The position numbers and the translations under genes are program-made. From contig NZ_LDQA01000014.1 of NCBI RefSeq assembly GCF_001475935.1, forward strand, positions 39,974 through 103,973: 64,000 nt of DNA, in the 5' to 3' direction. This DNA comes from Aureimonas ureilytica. Lineage in GTDB: Bacteria > Pseudomonadota > Alphaproteobacteria > Rhizobiales > Rhizobiaceae. Below are positions 17,680 through 26,542 of the stretch, piece by piece. Numbering within the stretch: the stretch's first letter is position 1; every line of letters starts with the position of its first letter. The notes beneath the pieces were generated by a model that had not been told where the DNA came from, did no database searches, and saw only the letters and a program-made list of their open reading frames with translations.

Positions 17680-19191
17680 CTAACGCTCCCAGTCCGCTTC
17701 CGCCTCCAGGGCCGCCTTATCTCGCTTGCAGGTGACGATGGCTTGGCCGCCTCGATTGTCCGTCAGCCGCAAGGCGAAATTCTTGTCGGACGTCGAGCCG
17801 TCCATTTCGGCCTCCGCGATCTCCTCGGCATGGCCGACATAGCGAAGGCTGGTGCCGAAATGCGCGCTCCAGAAGAAGGGGACGTCCTCGAAAGGCTCGC
17901 TGTGTCCGAGCAGGACGCGGGCGACGTGCTGGCCTTGGCGCTGGGCATGAACCCAGTGTTCGATCCGCTGGCGTCCCTGCCCCGCACGCGCCGGAAGGTT
18001 GGCGACGTCGCCGGCCGCGAAGATGCCGGGTGCGGATGTGCGAAGATTGGAGTCCACCCGAATACCGCCTCCTTCCTCGTCCGAAGCCAGTTCTAGGCCG
18101 GCGGCCGATGCCAGATCGACGCGCGGCGCGACGCCCAGGCCGAGCACCACGAAATCCACGTCAAGGCGAATGCCGTCTTCCAGAACGGCGGTGCGGCCAT
18201 CATAGGAGTGGACGTTCCCCTGATGGAAACGGACGCCGTTCTCCTCGTGAAGGGCGCGAACCATCCGCCCGACATCCGCGCCCAACACCTTGCGCAGCGG
18301 GATGTCGCCAGGCGCGACCACATGGACTTCGACCTTGCGGGCGCGCAGCGAAGCGGCCGCCTCCAGCCCGATGAAGCTGGAGCCGACGACCAGGGCCGTT
18401 CGACCCTCCCGCGCTTGTGCAATGATTGCATCGGCGTCCGCGAGGCTGCGAAGCACATAAACGTTTTCGCGCTCGAAACCCGACGTGTCTGCTCGCTTCG
18501 GCGCGGCGCCGGTGGCGATCACCAGCGCGTCGTAAGGCAAGGTTCCGCTCTTCAGCGAGAGGGTTTTGGCCTCCGCGTCGATGGACAGGACCTGCTCGCC
18601 ACTGCGCAGCGTCACGCCGCTTTCGCGCAGGAACTCGGCCTCGGCCATGGCCACGCCGGGGCGGTCCTTCTTCCCGGCGAGATATTGCTTGGAACAGAAT
18701 GTCCTGTCGTAGGGCGCGTCCCTCTCCTGGTCGATGAGAGTGACATGCGCGCCCGCGCCACGCTTGGCCAGTTCATGGGCGCAGGCAAAGCCCGCTGCGC
18801 CCGCCCCCAGGATCACGATTCGCTCGGGCAGTCGCCGCTCCAGTTGTGGGGGTTGGGCAGAGATTTTCTCGCCCACGACGATTTGCCCGTCGCGCTCTTC
18901 GACACGGTAGCAGGACAAGGGCGCGAAAGCCGGTGCGGCAACGGCCTCGCCCGTATCGGCGGAAAAACGCGCATGATGCCAGGGGCAGCGGATTTCGCCA
19001 TGCGCCAGCAGGCCCGTATCCAGCATGGCGCCGAGATGCGTGCATTTGGCCGAGAAGGCGCGCAGGCCCGCTTCGCTCCGCACGAGGATCACCGGCGCTT
19101 CGCCCACGGTGCCGCGCATCATCGCGCCGATCGCAAGCTCCGCCGAGGCGATGCCTTTCGCGAAGTCCGGTCCCTTGTCCTTCTCGGCCAT
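17680..19191 (-). CDS. Rieske [2Fe-2S] / FAD-dependent pyridine nucleotide-disulphide oxidoreductase (AIF-like)
   Basis: The 503-residue fusion enzyme has an N-terminal Rieske domain and a C-terminal flavoprotein domain. The iron-sulphur ligands are CTH at residues 50-52 and CPWH at 69-72. The FAD motif ILGAGAAGFACAHELAKRG begins near residue 121, the NAD(P)H motif ALVVGSSFIGLEAAASL near 265, and the second FAD motif GIFAAGDVA near 400. The C-terminal AIF-type dimer domain follows with the block FFWSAHFGTSLRYVGHAEE. Such proteins act as ferredoxin-reductase-like electron carriers or stress oxidoreductases; no partner oxygenase is nearby. The ATG at 19191 has AAGGA 8 nt upstream, whereas the longer frame to 20178 overlaps the opposite SDR gene and is not used. 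Confidence 0.88.
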   Translation of the reverse strand: MAEKDKGPDFAKGIASAELAIGAMMRGTVGEAPVILVRSEAGLRAFSAKCTHLGAMLDTGLLAHGEIRCPWHHARFSADTGEAVAAPAFAPLSCYRVEERDGQIVVGEKISAQPPQLERRLPERIVILGAGAAGFACAHELAKRGAGAHVTLIDQERDAPYDRTFCSKQYLAGKKDRPGVAMAEAEFLRESGVTLRSGEQVLSIDAEAKTLSLKSGTLPYDALVIATGAAPKRADTSGFERENVYVLRSLADADAIIAQAREGRTALVVGSSFIGLEAAASLRARKVEVHVVAPGDIPLRKVLGADVGRMVRALHEENGVRFHQGNVHSYDGRTAVLEDGIRLDVDFVVLGLGVAPRVDLASAAGLELASDEEGGGIRVDSNLRTSAPGIFAAGDVANLPARAGQGRQRIEHWVHAQRQGQHVARVLLGHSEPFEDVPFFWSAHFGTSLRYVGHAEEIAEAEMDGSTSDKNFALRLTDNRGGQAIVTCKRDKAALEAEADWER

Positions 19192-19356
19192 GCGTCGCAT
19201 CCTTGTCTGGAATTCTTCCAGCAAAGAGCGGAGCCGGCCAACAGGTTCCGTCATCAGCCAAAGAGCCCCCCCAACCACTTTCGAAACCTTTGGCCTTCCG
19301 CCAAGTGCTAGCGCGTCGTAGAGCGCGCGGCATCTCACGCGTGCAAAGGAGCATTC

Positions 19357-20121
19357 ATGACGAAGCTGGTTGTAATCACAGGCGGAAATACCGGCATCGG
19401 GCGTGGTCTCGCATTGGCCTTCGCCGCACAGGCCTATGCTGTCGCCGTCAGTTACAAGGCGGATGCGCAGGCCGCCGCTTCGCTCGTCGCCGAGATCAAG
19501 GCCATGGGCGGCCGGGCGCTGGGCCTCGAATGCGACGCGGGACGCTCGGCAGAGGTCTCGGCCTTCTATGACGAGATCGAGCGCTGGCATGGCGGCGCGC
19601 CGGATGTCGTGGTCAACAACGCGGGGCTGCAGACCTGGAGTTCGCTGCTCGACCTTGCGGAGGAAGATTGGGACCGGGTCATCCAGACCAATCTGAAAGG
19701 CACGTTTCTCAATACCCAAGCGGCCGCGCGCCGACTGATCGCGGCTGGAACGGGCGGCTCGATCGTCAATATCGGCTCGGGCTGCAACAAGCTCGCCTTC
19801 CCCCGGCTCGTGGACTACACGGCGTCCAAAGGCGGCATCGAGCAGCTGACCAAGGTGTCGGCCACTGAGCTCGGCCCTTACGGCATTCGCGTCAATTGCG
19901 TGGCCCCCGGCGCCATTTTGAACGAGCGCACCCTGCAGGAAGCGCCGGACTACGCAGCCAGCTGGGGCCGCATCACGCCGCTGCGCCGCGCCGGCACGGT
20001 GGACGACATCACCGGACCCGTCCTCTTCTTCGCCAGCGAGGCCGCCGCTTTCGTCACGGGCCAGACGCTCTGGGTGGATGGCGGCGTCTTCACGCAGGCC
20101 AATTGGCCCCAGGACGCCTGA
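19357..20121 (+). CDS. Short-chain dehydrogenase/reductase
   Basis: The 254-residue classical SDR has the cofactor motif TGGNTGIG at residues 8-15, NNAG near 88, and the active-site Tyr-Lys pair in YTASK near 155 with a Ser about 13 residues upstream (NIGSGCNKLAFPRLVDYTASK). The C-terminus ends in GQTLWVDGG, typical of glucose 1-dehydrogenase-like and 3-oxoacyl-ACP reductase-like enzymes. Substrate and cofactor preference are not clear. It diverges from the Rieske/FAD gene. It ends only 8 bp before the first operator-like site of the D-apiose operon, so it is next to that operon but probably not under the same operator. Confidence 0.88.
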   Translation: MTKLVVITGGNTGIGRGLALAFAAQAYAVAVSYKADAQAAASLVAEIKAMGGRALGLECDAGRSAEVSAFYDEIERWHGGAPDVVVNNAGLQTWSSLLDLAEEDWDRVIQTNLKGTFLNTQAAARRLIAAGTGGSIVNIGSGCNKLAFPRLVDYTASKGGIEQLTKVSATELGPYGIRVNCVAPGAILNERTLQEAPDYAASWGRITPLRRAGTVDDITGPVLFFASEAAAFVTGQTLWVDGGVFTQANWPQDA

Positions 20122-20131
20122 GACCGACAAA

Positions 20132-20152
20132 CTGGCGAACTCATTATACCAG
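20132..20152. promoter_or_regulatory. Operator-like site A upstream of the sugar ABC operon
   Basis: The 21-bp site begins CTGG and ends ATACCAG. The flanking palindrome AACTGG-N13-CCAGTT covers 20130-20154. Fifteen of 21 positions match site B at 29235-29255 with the same spacing, including an uninterrupted TCATTATACC. It lies about 120 bp before the binding-protein start. A TTGACG hexamer at 20153-20158 directly abuts it and might be a -35 element, though no good -10 follows. The local GntR protein (28462-29175) is the likely ligand-responsive regulator; this is inferred. Confidence 0.55.
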
Positions 20153-20156
20153 TTGA

Positions 20157-21212
<1,056 letters not shown>

Positions 21213-21276
21213 CCCGACAGGCGGGCGGCGCAACATGCCGCCCGCATCGTCGGCTCGCCCGATCCGGAGGCTTCGC

Positions 21277-21924
21277 ATGTCTCTTTTCCGCAAACTGCCC
21301 TTCGTCGCTCTCGGTTTCGCGCTCGCGCTGACCGGCTGCAAGTTCATCGAAACGGCGGAGCTTGCCGCCCGCAAGGAAGCGGCCGCCAAGCCGAAGGCGG
21401 GCGTCGGCGCAACCGCCATGTGGGGAGCCCAGGTCGTCCCCTATTTCAGCGAAAAGGCCCATCCCTTCGCCGAGGTTCGCCCCGCCATCGCGGCCGATCT
21501 CGACGCCGCCGGCCGAAGCTTCGGCTATCGCGAGGTGCAGGAAGGTGCGCCCTGGAACTTCGCCGTGCGCGTGAAGGGCACGGTGATCGCGGCCAACACG
21601 CAGTCGCGCGCGGCCACCGCCGAACTCGACACGGACGGCGACGGCAAGGGTGACGTCACGCTCCAGCTTGGCCCCGTCATCAAGGGCACCTCGATCCGCG
21701 ACGTGCTGCCCTTCGTCTCCTTCACGCAATACAGCAATCAGATCGAATATGCCGACGTCGCCAAGGCCTTCAACAATCAGGCCTACGAGACGGCGCTGAA
21801 GGACCTGCCGCGCGACAAGCTGGTGGGCGCAAGCGTCGAGGCGACGGGCGTCTTCACCATGAAGACCAAGGGCGACAAGATCGTCCTAACCCCGGTTCTG
21901 GTCTCCCTCGGGGGCGGCGCATGA
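21277..21924 (+). CDS. DUF2291 lipoprotein associated with sugar ABC transporter
   Basis: The 215-residue protein starts with a lipoprotein signal, ALALTGC, with the lipidated Cys at residue 21. The rest is a mixed alpha/beta domain with the block SFGYREVQEGAPWNFAVRVKGTVI, which I recognise as DUF2291. These proteins are repeatedly encoded between the binding protein and ATPase genes of ribose-type transporters, but their role is not known; an accessory or assembly function at the membrane is plausible. The ATG at 21277 has a ggagg ribosome-binding site 6 nt upstream. The stop overlaps the ATPase start by 4 bp, so translation is coupled. Confidence 0.85.
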   Translation: MSLFRKLPFVALGFALALTGCKFIETAELAARKEAAAKPKAGVGATAMWGAQVVPYFSEKAHPFAEVRPAIAADLDAAGRSFGYREVQEGAPWNFAVRVKGTVIAANTQSRAATAELDTDGDGKGDVTLQLGPVIKGTSIRDVLPFVSFTQYSNQIEYADVAKAFNNQAYETALKDLPRDKLVGASVEATGVFTMKTKGDKIVLTPVLVSLGGGA

Positions 21925-23501
21925 GCGCGGCGTCGCAAGACCACGAGATCGTGCTGTCGGTCCGCAACGCGACCAAGGTCTATCCGGGCACGCAGGCGCT
22001 GAAGGGCGTCGATTTCGACGTGCGCAAGGGCGCGGTGAACGTTCTCGTGGGCGAGAACGGCGCGGGCAAATCGACCCTCATGAAGATCATCGCCGGCGTC
22101 GAGCAGCCGACGACGGGCGAGGTGATCGTCAACGGCGAGCCCGTCACCCTCTCGGGCACGGCCGACGCCGCGCGGTACGGGATCGGCATCGTGTTTCAGG
22201 AACTCAACCTCTTCCCGAACATGACGATTGCCGAGAACATCTTCATCGGTCGCGAGAAGACGCGGCTGGGCATCGACATCGACAAGCAAGCACAGGCCAA
22301 GGCCGCGAGCGCGCTGCTGCGCCGGTTGGAGCATTCCAACGCGCCGGACACGCCGGTCGCGGACCTGCGCATCGGCGAGCAGCAGATCGTGGAGATCGCC
22401 AAGGCCCTGTCGCAGGATGCGCGCATCCTGATCCTGGACGAGCCGACCTCCGCCCTTTCGGCGGCCGAGGTGGAAATCCTGTTCGGCGTCATAACCGAGT
22501 TGAAGGCCCAAGGGGTCGCCATCGTCTATATCTCGCATCGGCTGGAAGAGCTGGTGCGGATCGGCGACTACATCACCGTCCTGCGGGACGGGCGCATCAC
22601 CGGCGCGCAGCCGATGACCGATGTGGACGTGCCCTGGATCGTGCGCGCCATGATCGGTTCGGCCTCGAAGGACTTCGCCAAGACCGTGGATCATGCCTAT
22701 GGCGGCGAGGTCTTAAGCGTCGAAGACATGACCTTGCCGCGCAAGGGCGGCGGCTTCGCGGTGGATCACGTGTCCCTGTCTTTGCGAGCCGGCGAGATCG
22801 TCGGCATCTATGGGCTGATGGGCGCGGGGCGCACGGAGCTGTTCGACTGCATTATCGGGCGCGAGCCGCTCGCCACCGGCCGCATAGTGCTGGACGGGAA
22901 GGAGCTTCACGACAAGACGATCCACGGGCGCATCCAGCGCGGCATCACGCTGATCCCGGAGGATCGCAAGGCGGAGGGTCTCGTGCAGATCCTCTCCGTC
23001 ACCGAAAACATGACCATGTCGAGCTTGGCCGCCTTCACCAAACTTTTTCATCTCGACGTGAAGGCCGAGCGCGGTGCCGTCCGCGAGTTCGTGCGCAAGC
23101 TCGCGGTCAAAGTCTCCTCGCTGGACAATCCGGTCTCTTCCCTTTCGGGCGGCAATCAGCAGAAGATCGTCATCGGCAAGGCGCTGATGACGGGGCCGAA
23201 AGTGCTCCTGATGGACGAGCCCAGCCGTGGCATCGACATCGGCGCGAAGGCCGAGATCTTCCGCGTCATGCGCGAGCTGGCCGCCCAGGGGCTCGGCATC
23301 CTCTTCGTCACCTCCGACCTCGAAGAGGTCATGGAGCTGTCGGACCGTATCATCGTCATGTCCAACGGCCGCGTCACGGGCGAGCGCTCGCGCGACGGGG
23401 CCACCGAGCCCGAGATCGTCGCGCTCTCGGCCGCCGGCCATGGCCTGTCCCCTGCCCCAACCAAGTCCGTTTCGTCCCGTCCCGCTGGGGAGCTTCACTG
23501 A
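21921..23501 (+). CDS. Sugar ABC transporter ATP-binding protein, RbsA-like
   Basis: The 526-residue protein is two fused ABC ATPase domains, the form usual for ribose/xylose-type importers. The first domain has Walker A GENGAGKST near residue 45, a signature region DLRIGEQQIVEIAKAL near 150 and Walker B ILILDEPTSAL near 170. The second domain is degenerate in Walker A (GLMGAGRTE near 300), as usual for RbsA, and has the signature LSGGNQQK near 408 and Walker B VLLMDEPSRGID. It overlaps the DUF2291 gene by 4 bp and the permease gene by 1 bp (TGATG). Confidence 0.93.
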   Translation: MSAASQDHEIVLSVRNATKVYPGTQALKGVDFDVRKGAVNVLVGENGAGKSTLMKIIAGVEQPTTGEVIVNGEPVTLSGTADAARYGIGIVFQELNLFPNMTIAENIFIGREKTRLGIDIDKQAQAKAASALLRRLEHSNAPDTPVADLRIGEQQIVEIAKALSQDARILILDEPTSALSAAEVEILFGVITELKAQGVAIVYISHRLEELVRIGDYITVLRDGRITGAQPMTDVDVPWIVRAMIGSASKDFAKTVDHAYGGEVLSVEDMTLPRKGGGFAVDHVSLSLRAGEIVGIYGLMGAGRTELFDCIIGREPLATGRIVLDGKELHDKTIHGRIQRGITLIPEDRKAEGLVQILSVTENMTMSSLAAFTKLFHLDVKAERGAVREFVRKLAVKVSSLDNPVSSLSGGNQQKIVIGKALMTGPKVLLMDEPSRGIDIGAKAEIFRVMRELAAQGLGILFVTSDLEEVMELSDRIIVMSNGRVTGERSRDGATEPEIVALSAAGHGLSPAPTKSVSSRPAGELH

Positions 23502-24568
23502 TGTCGGCCCAATCGCTTGCAGCCGCGCCCGGCGGAAACGACGCCTCGCTCACGCTTCTTCTCCTGAAGGCGCGCACCTTCATCGCGCTGATCGCGGTGA
23601 TCGTTTTCTTCTCCTTCGCCGCGCCGAACTTCCTGTCGACGGCCAACCTCATCATCATGTCCGAGCACGTGGCGCTGAACGCGTTCCTGGCCATCGGCAT
23701 GACCTTCGTGATCATCACCGGCGGCATCGACCTCTCGGTCGGCTCCATCGTCGGCCTGTGCGGGATGGTGGCGGGCTATCTCGTCTTGAACGGCGTGACG
23801 CTCGATTTCACGGGCTACACCGTCTTCTTCAACACGTTCGAGATCATCTTCTTGACCCTCGGCGTCGGCGTTGCAGTGGGCGTCGTCAACGGGCTTCTGA
23901 TCACGCGCCTCAACGTCGCGCCCTTCATCGCGACGCTCGGCACGCTTTATGTCGCGCGCGGCATGGCGCTGCTCTCGTCCGATGGCGCGACCTTTCCGAA
24001 CCTGCGCGGGTCCGAAGAATGGGGCACGGCGAGCTTTCCGTTCATCGGCGCGGGCTCCCTCTTCGGCGTGCCCGTGTCGATCTGGGTTCTCGTCGTGCTG
24101 GGGCTGGGCGCGGCCTATCTCGCCGCTCGCACGCCGCTCGGCCGGCAGATCTATGCCGTCGGCGGCAACGAGCGCGCGGCCGCCCTGTCGGGCATCAAGG
24201 TCGTCAGGGTGAAGATGTTCGTCTATATGTTCTCCGGCTTCTGCGCGGCGATCGTCGGCCTCATCATCGCCTCGCAGCTCGTCGCCTCGCATCCCGCCAC
24301 CGGCGAAAGCTTCGAACTCAACGCCATCGCCGCGGCCGTTCTTGGCGGCACGTCCATGTCGGGCGGGCGCGGCAAGATCGGCGGCACGATCGTCGGCGCC
24401 TTCGTCATCGGCATCCTGTCGGACGGGCTCGTGATGATGGGCGTCTCCTCCTTCTGGCAGACCGTCATCAAGGGCCTCGTCATCATCGCGGCCGTGGTGG
24501 TCGATCAGTTCCAGCAACGCCTTCAGCAGCGCATCGCGCTCCAGCGTCAGGCGGCTTTCGGCCGCTGA
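23501..24568 (+). CDS. Sugar ABC transporter permease, RbsC-like
   Basis: The 355-residue permease belongs to the branched-chain-amino-acid/ribose permease family (BPD_transp_2). It has eight to ten hydrophobic helices. The family motifs are GGIDLSVGSIVGLCG near residue 83 and NAIAAAVLGGTSMSGGRGKIGGT near 270, where it contacts the ATPase. GRQIYAVGGNERAAALSGIKV is the conserved cytoplasmic coupling loop. The start codon overlaps the ATPase stop by 1 bp. It should import the sugar delivered by the 20274-21212 binding protein, with one fused ATPase subunit serving the pore. Confidence 0.93.
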   Translation: MSAQSLAAAPGGNDASLTLLLLKARTFIALIAVIVFFSFAAPNFLSTANLIIMSEHVALNAFLAIGMTFVIITGGIDLSVGSIVGLCGMVAGYLVLNGVTLDFTGYTVFFNTFEIIFLTLGVGVAVGVVNGLLITRLNVAPFIATLGTLYVARGMALLSSDGATFPNLRGSEEWGTASFPFIGAGSLFGVPVSIWVLVVLGLGAAYLAARTPLGRQIYAVGGNERAAALSGIKVVRVKMFVYMFSGFCAAIVGLIIASQLVASHPATGESFELNAIAAAVLGGTSMSGGRGKIGGTIVGAFVIGILSDGLVMMGVSSFWQTVIKGLVIIAAVVVDQFQQRLQQRIALQRQAAFGR

Positions 24569-24604
24569 CGGGAAGGCACAATCCTTCGCATGAAAGGACA
24601 TTCC

Positions 24605-25432
24605 ATGACATCCATTGCTCTGTTCGGAGCAGGCGGGAAGATGGGCTACCGCCTCGCCAGCAATCTGAAGGGCTCGCGTTTCGACGTGCGCCATGTCGAG
24701 CTGAGCGAAGCGGGACGCGAGCGGCTGAAGTCGGGTCTGGGCTTCGACTGCGTGCCGCAGGATCAAGCGCTCGAGGGAGCCGACGTCGTGATCCTCGCCG
24801 TGCCCGACACCGCCATCGGCAAGGTCGCGGCCGGCATCAATGCGCAGCTGAAGCCGGGCACGATGGTGGTCGTTCTCGATGCCGCCGCTCCGTTTGCCGG
24901 CCATCTGCCGGAGCGCCCGGACCTCACCTATTTCGTGACGCATCCCTGCCATCCGCCGATCTTCAACGACGAGACGGACCCGGCCGCCAAGCGGGACTTC
25001 TTCGGCGGCATCGCGGCCAAGCAGCACATCACCTCCGCCCTGATGCAGGGGCCGGAAGACCATTTCGCGCTGGGCGAGGAAGTGGCGAAGGTAATCTGGG
25101 CGCCCGTCATGCGCTCGCACCGCGTCACGGTCGAGCAGATGGCGCTGCTCGAGCCCGGCCTGTCGGAAACCGTCTGCGCCAGCCTGCTCGTGGTCATGCG
25201 CGAGGCCATGGACGAGGTGGTCCGGCGCGGCGTTCCTAAGGAAGCCGCGCGCGACTTCCTGCTCGGGCACATGAACGTGCTCGGCGCGGTGATCTTCGAG
25301 GAAACGCCGGGCGTCTTCTCCGACGCCTGCAACAAGGCGATCGAATTCGGCAAGCCCATGCTGATGCGCGACGACTGGAAGCGCGTCTTCGAAGCGGACG
25401 AACTCGCCGCCTCGATCCGCCGCATCACCTGA
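24605..25432 (+). CDS. apnO: D-apionate oxidoisomerase-like dehydrogenase (PGDH-type)
   Basis: The 275-residue enzyme opens with the dinucleotide motif IALFGAGGKMGYRLASNL and then reads ADVVILAVPDTAIGKVA, as in 6-phosphogluconate-type dehydrogenases. The C-terminal half matches the phosphogluconate-dehydrogenase C-terminal domain (blocks ETVCASLLVVMREAMDEVVRRGVPKEAA and GHMNVLGAVIFEE). ApnO of the D-apiose pathway has this architecture and converts D-apionate to 3-oxo-isoapionate through oxidation and hydroxymethyl migration. I assign it because ApsD-, ApnL-, RuBisCO-like- and OiaK-like genes sit beside it. By sequence alone, other hydroxyacid dehydrogenases of the family are possible. The start at 24605 has AAAGGA 7 nt upstream, so the ATG at 24590 is not preferred. 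Confidence 0.8.
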   Translation: MTSIALFGAGGKMGYRLASNLKGSRFDVRHVELSEAGRERLKSGLGFDCVPQDQALEGADVVILAVPDTAIGKVAAGINAQLKPGTMVVVLDAAAPFAGHLPERPDLTYFVTHPCHPPIFNDETDPAAKRDFFGGIAAKQHITSALMQGPEDHFALGEEVAKVIWAPVMRSHRVTVEQMALLEPGLSETVCASLLVVMREAMDEVVRRGVPKEAARDFLLGHMNVLGAVIFEETPGVFSDACNKAIEFGKPMLMRDDWKRVFEADELAASIRRIT

Positions 25433-25510
25433 TCGGCGAACACAGATCGAACGTATCCCGCCCGGGCCGACAGGCTCGGGCGGGACAGACAGCATGAGGG
25501 AGAGAGTGAC

Positions 25511-26539
25511 ATGACCGAGCTGCGCGGCGCACTGATCGGCTGCGGCTTCTTCGCCGTCAACCAGATGAACGCCTGGGGTGAGATCGAAGGCGTGCGTATG
25601 GTCGCGATCTGCGACCGGGACGAAGCCCGCCTCGACGCCATGGGCGAGCGCTTCGGCATCGCGGCGCGCTACAGGGACGCCGCCGAGATGCTACGCGCCG
25701 AGGCGCCGGATTTCGTGGACATTGCGACCACCGCGCCAAGCCACCGCGCGCTGGTGGAACTCGCCGCCTCCCTTTCCATCCCCGTCATCTGCCAGAAGCC
25801 GTTCGCGCCCTCCATGGCGGATGCGCGCGCCATGGTCTCGGCCTGCGAGCGGGCCGGCGTTCCGCTGATGGTTCACGAGAATTTCCGCTGGCAATCGCCC
25901 ATCCTGCGGGTGCGCGAGGCGCTGAATGCCGGCACGATCGGCACGCCCTTTTTCGGCCGCGTTTCCTTCCGCTCGGCTTATGACGTCTATTCCGGCCAGC
26001 CTTACTTGGCCGAGGGCGAACGCTTCATCATCGAGGATTTGGGCATCCACGCGCTCGACATCGCCCGCTTTCTTTTCGGCGACGTCTCGGCCATCACGAC
26101 TCGCACGAAGCGCGTCAATCCGCGCATTCGCGGCGAGGATGTCGCCACCATGCTGCTCGACCACGAGAGCGGGATGCACTCGGTCGTGGACTGCTCCTAC
26201 GCCACCAAGCTGGAGGAGGAACGCTTCCCCCAGACGCTGGTGGAAATCGACGGCTCCGAAGGGTCGATCCGCCTCGACGCCGGCTACCGGCTGACCGTGA
26301 CCGATGCGCAGGGCACGCGGCACGAGGACGTTTCGCCCCCGCTACTTACCTGGGCCGAGCGTCCCTGGCACAACATTCAGGAAAGCGTGCTCCTGATTCA
26401 GAAGCACTGGGTGGAGAGCCTGCGCGCGGGCCGCGAGCCAGACACATCCGGCCGCGACAATCTGAAGACGCTGGCGCTGGTGGAAGCGGCCTATCAGGGC
26501 GCGGCCTCGCGCCAGACCGTCGATGCTGCGAGCCTTTGA
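25511..26539 (+). CDS. apsD: D-apiose dehydrogenase-like Gfo/Idh/MocA oxidoreductase
   Basis: The 342-residue enzyme has the N-terminal Rossmann motif ALIGCGFFAVNQMNAW, then VDIATTAPSHRALVE and VICQKPFA, where the Lys-Pro of this family (usually EKP) supplies a catalytic lysine. The C-terminal Gfo/Idh/MocA domain contains MVHENFRWQSP and FIIEDLGIHALDIARFLFG with its conserved His. ApsD of the D-apiose pathway belongs to this family and makes D-apionolactone. Its immediate neighbours are the ApnO-like gene (78 bp upstream) and the ApnL-like lactonase (3 bp downstream), the order expected for consecutive steps. Substrate is inferred from context, since the family is broad. Confidence 0.8.
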   Translation: MTELRGALIGCGFFAVNQMNAWGEIEGVRMVAICDRDEARLDAMGERFGIAARYRDAAEMLRAEAPDFVDIATTAPSHRALVELAASLSIPVICQKPFAPSMADARAMVSACERAGVPLMVHENFRWQSPILRVREALNAGTIGTPFFGRVSFRSAYDVYSGQPYLAEGERFIIEDLGIHALDIARFLFGDVSAITTRTKRVNPRIRGEDVATMLLDHESGMHSVVDCSYATKLEEERFPQTLVEIDGSEGSIRLDAGYRLTVTDAQGTRHEDVSPPLLTWAERPWHNIQESVLLIQKHWVESLRAGREPDTSGRDNLKTLALVEAAYQGAASRQTVDAASL

Positions 26540-26542
26540 GCC

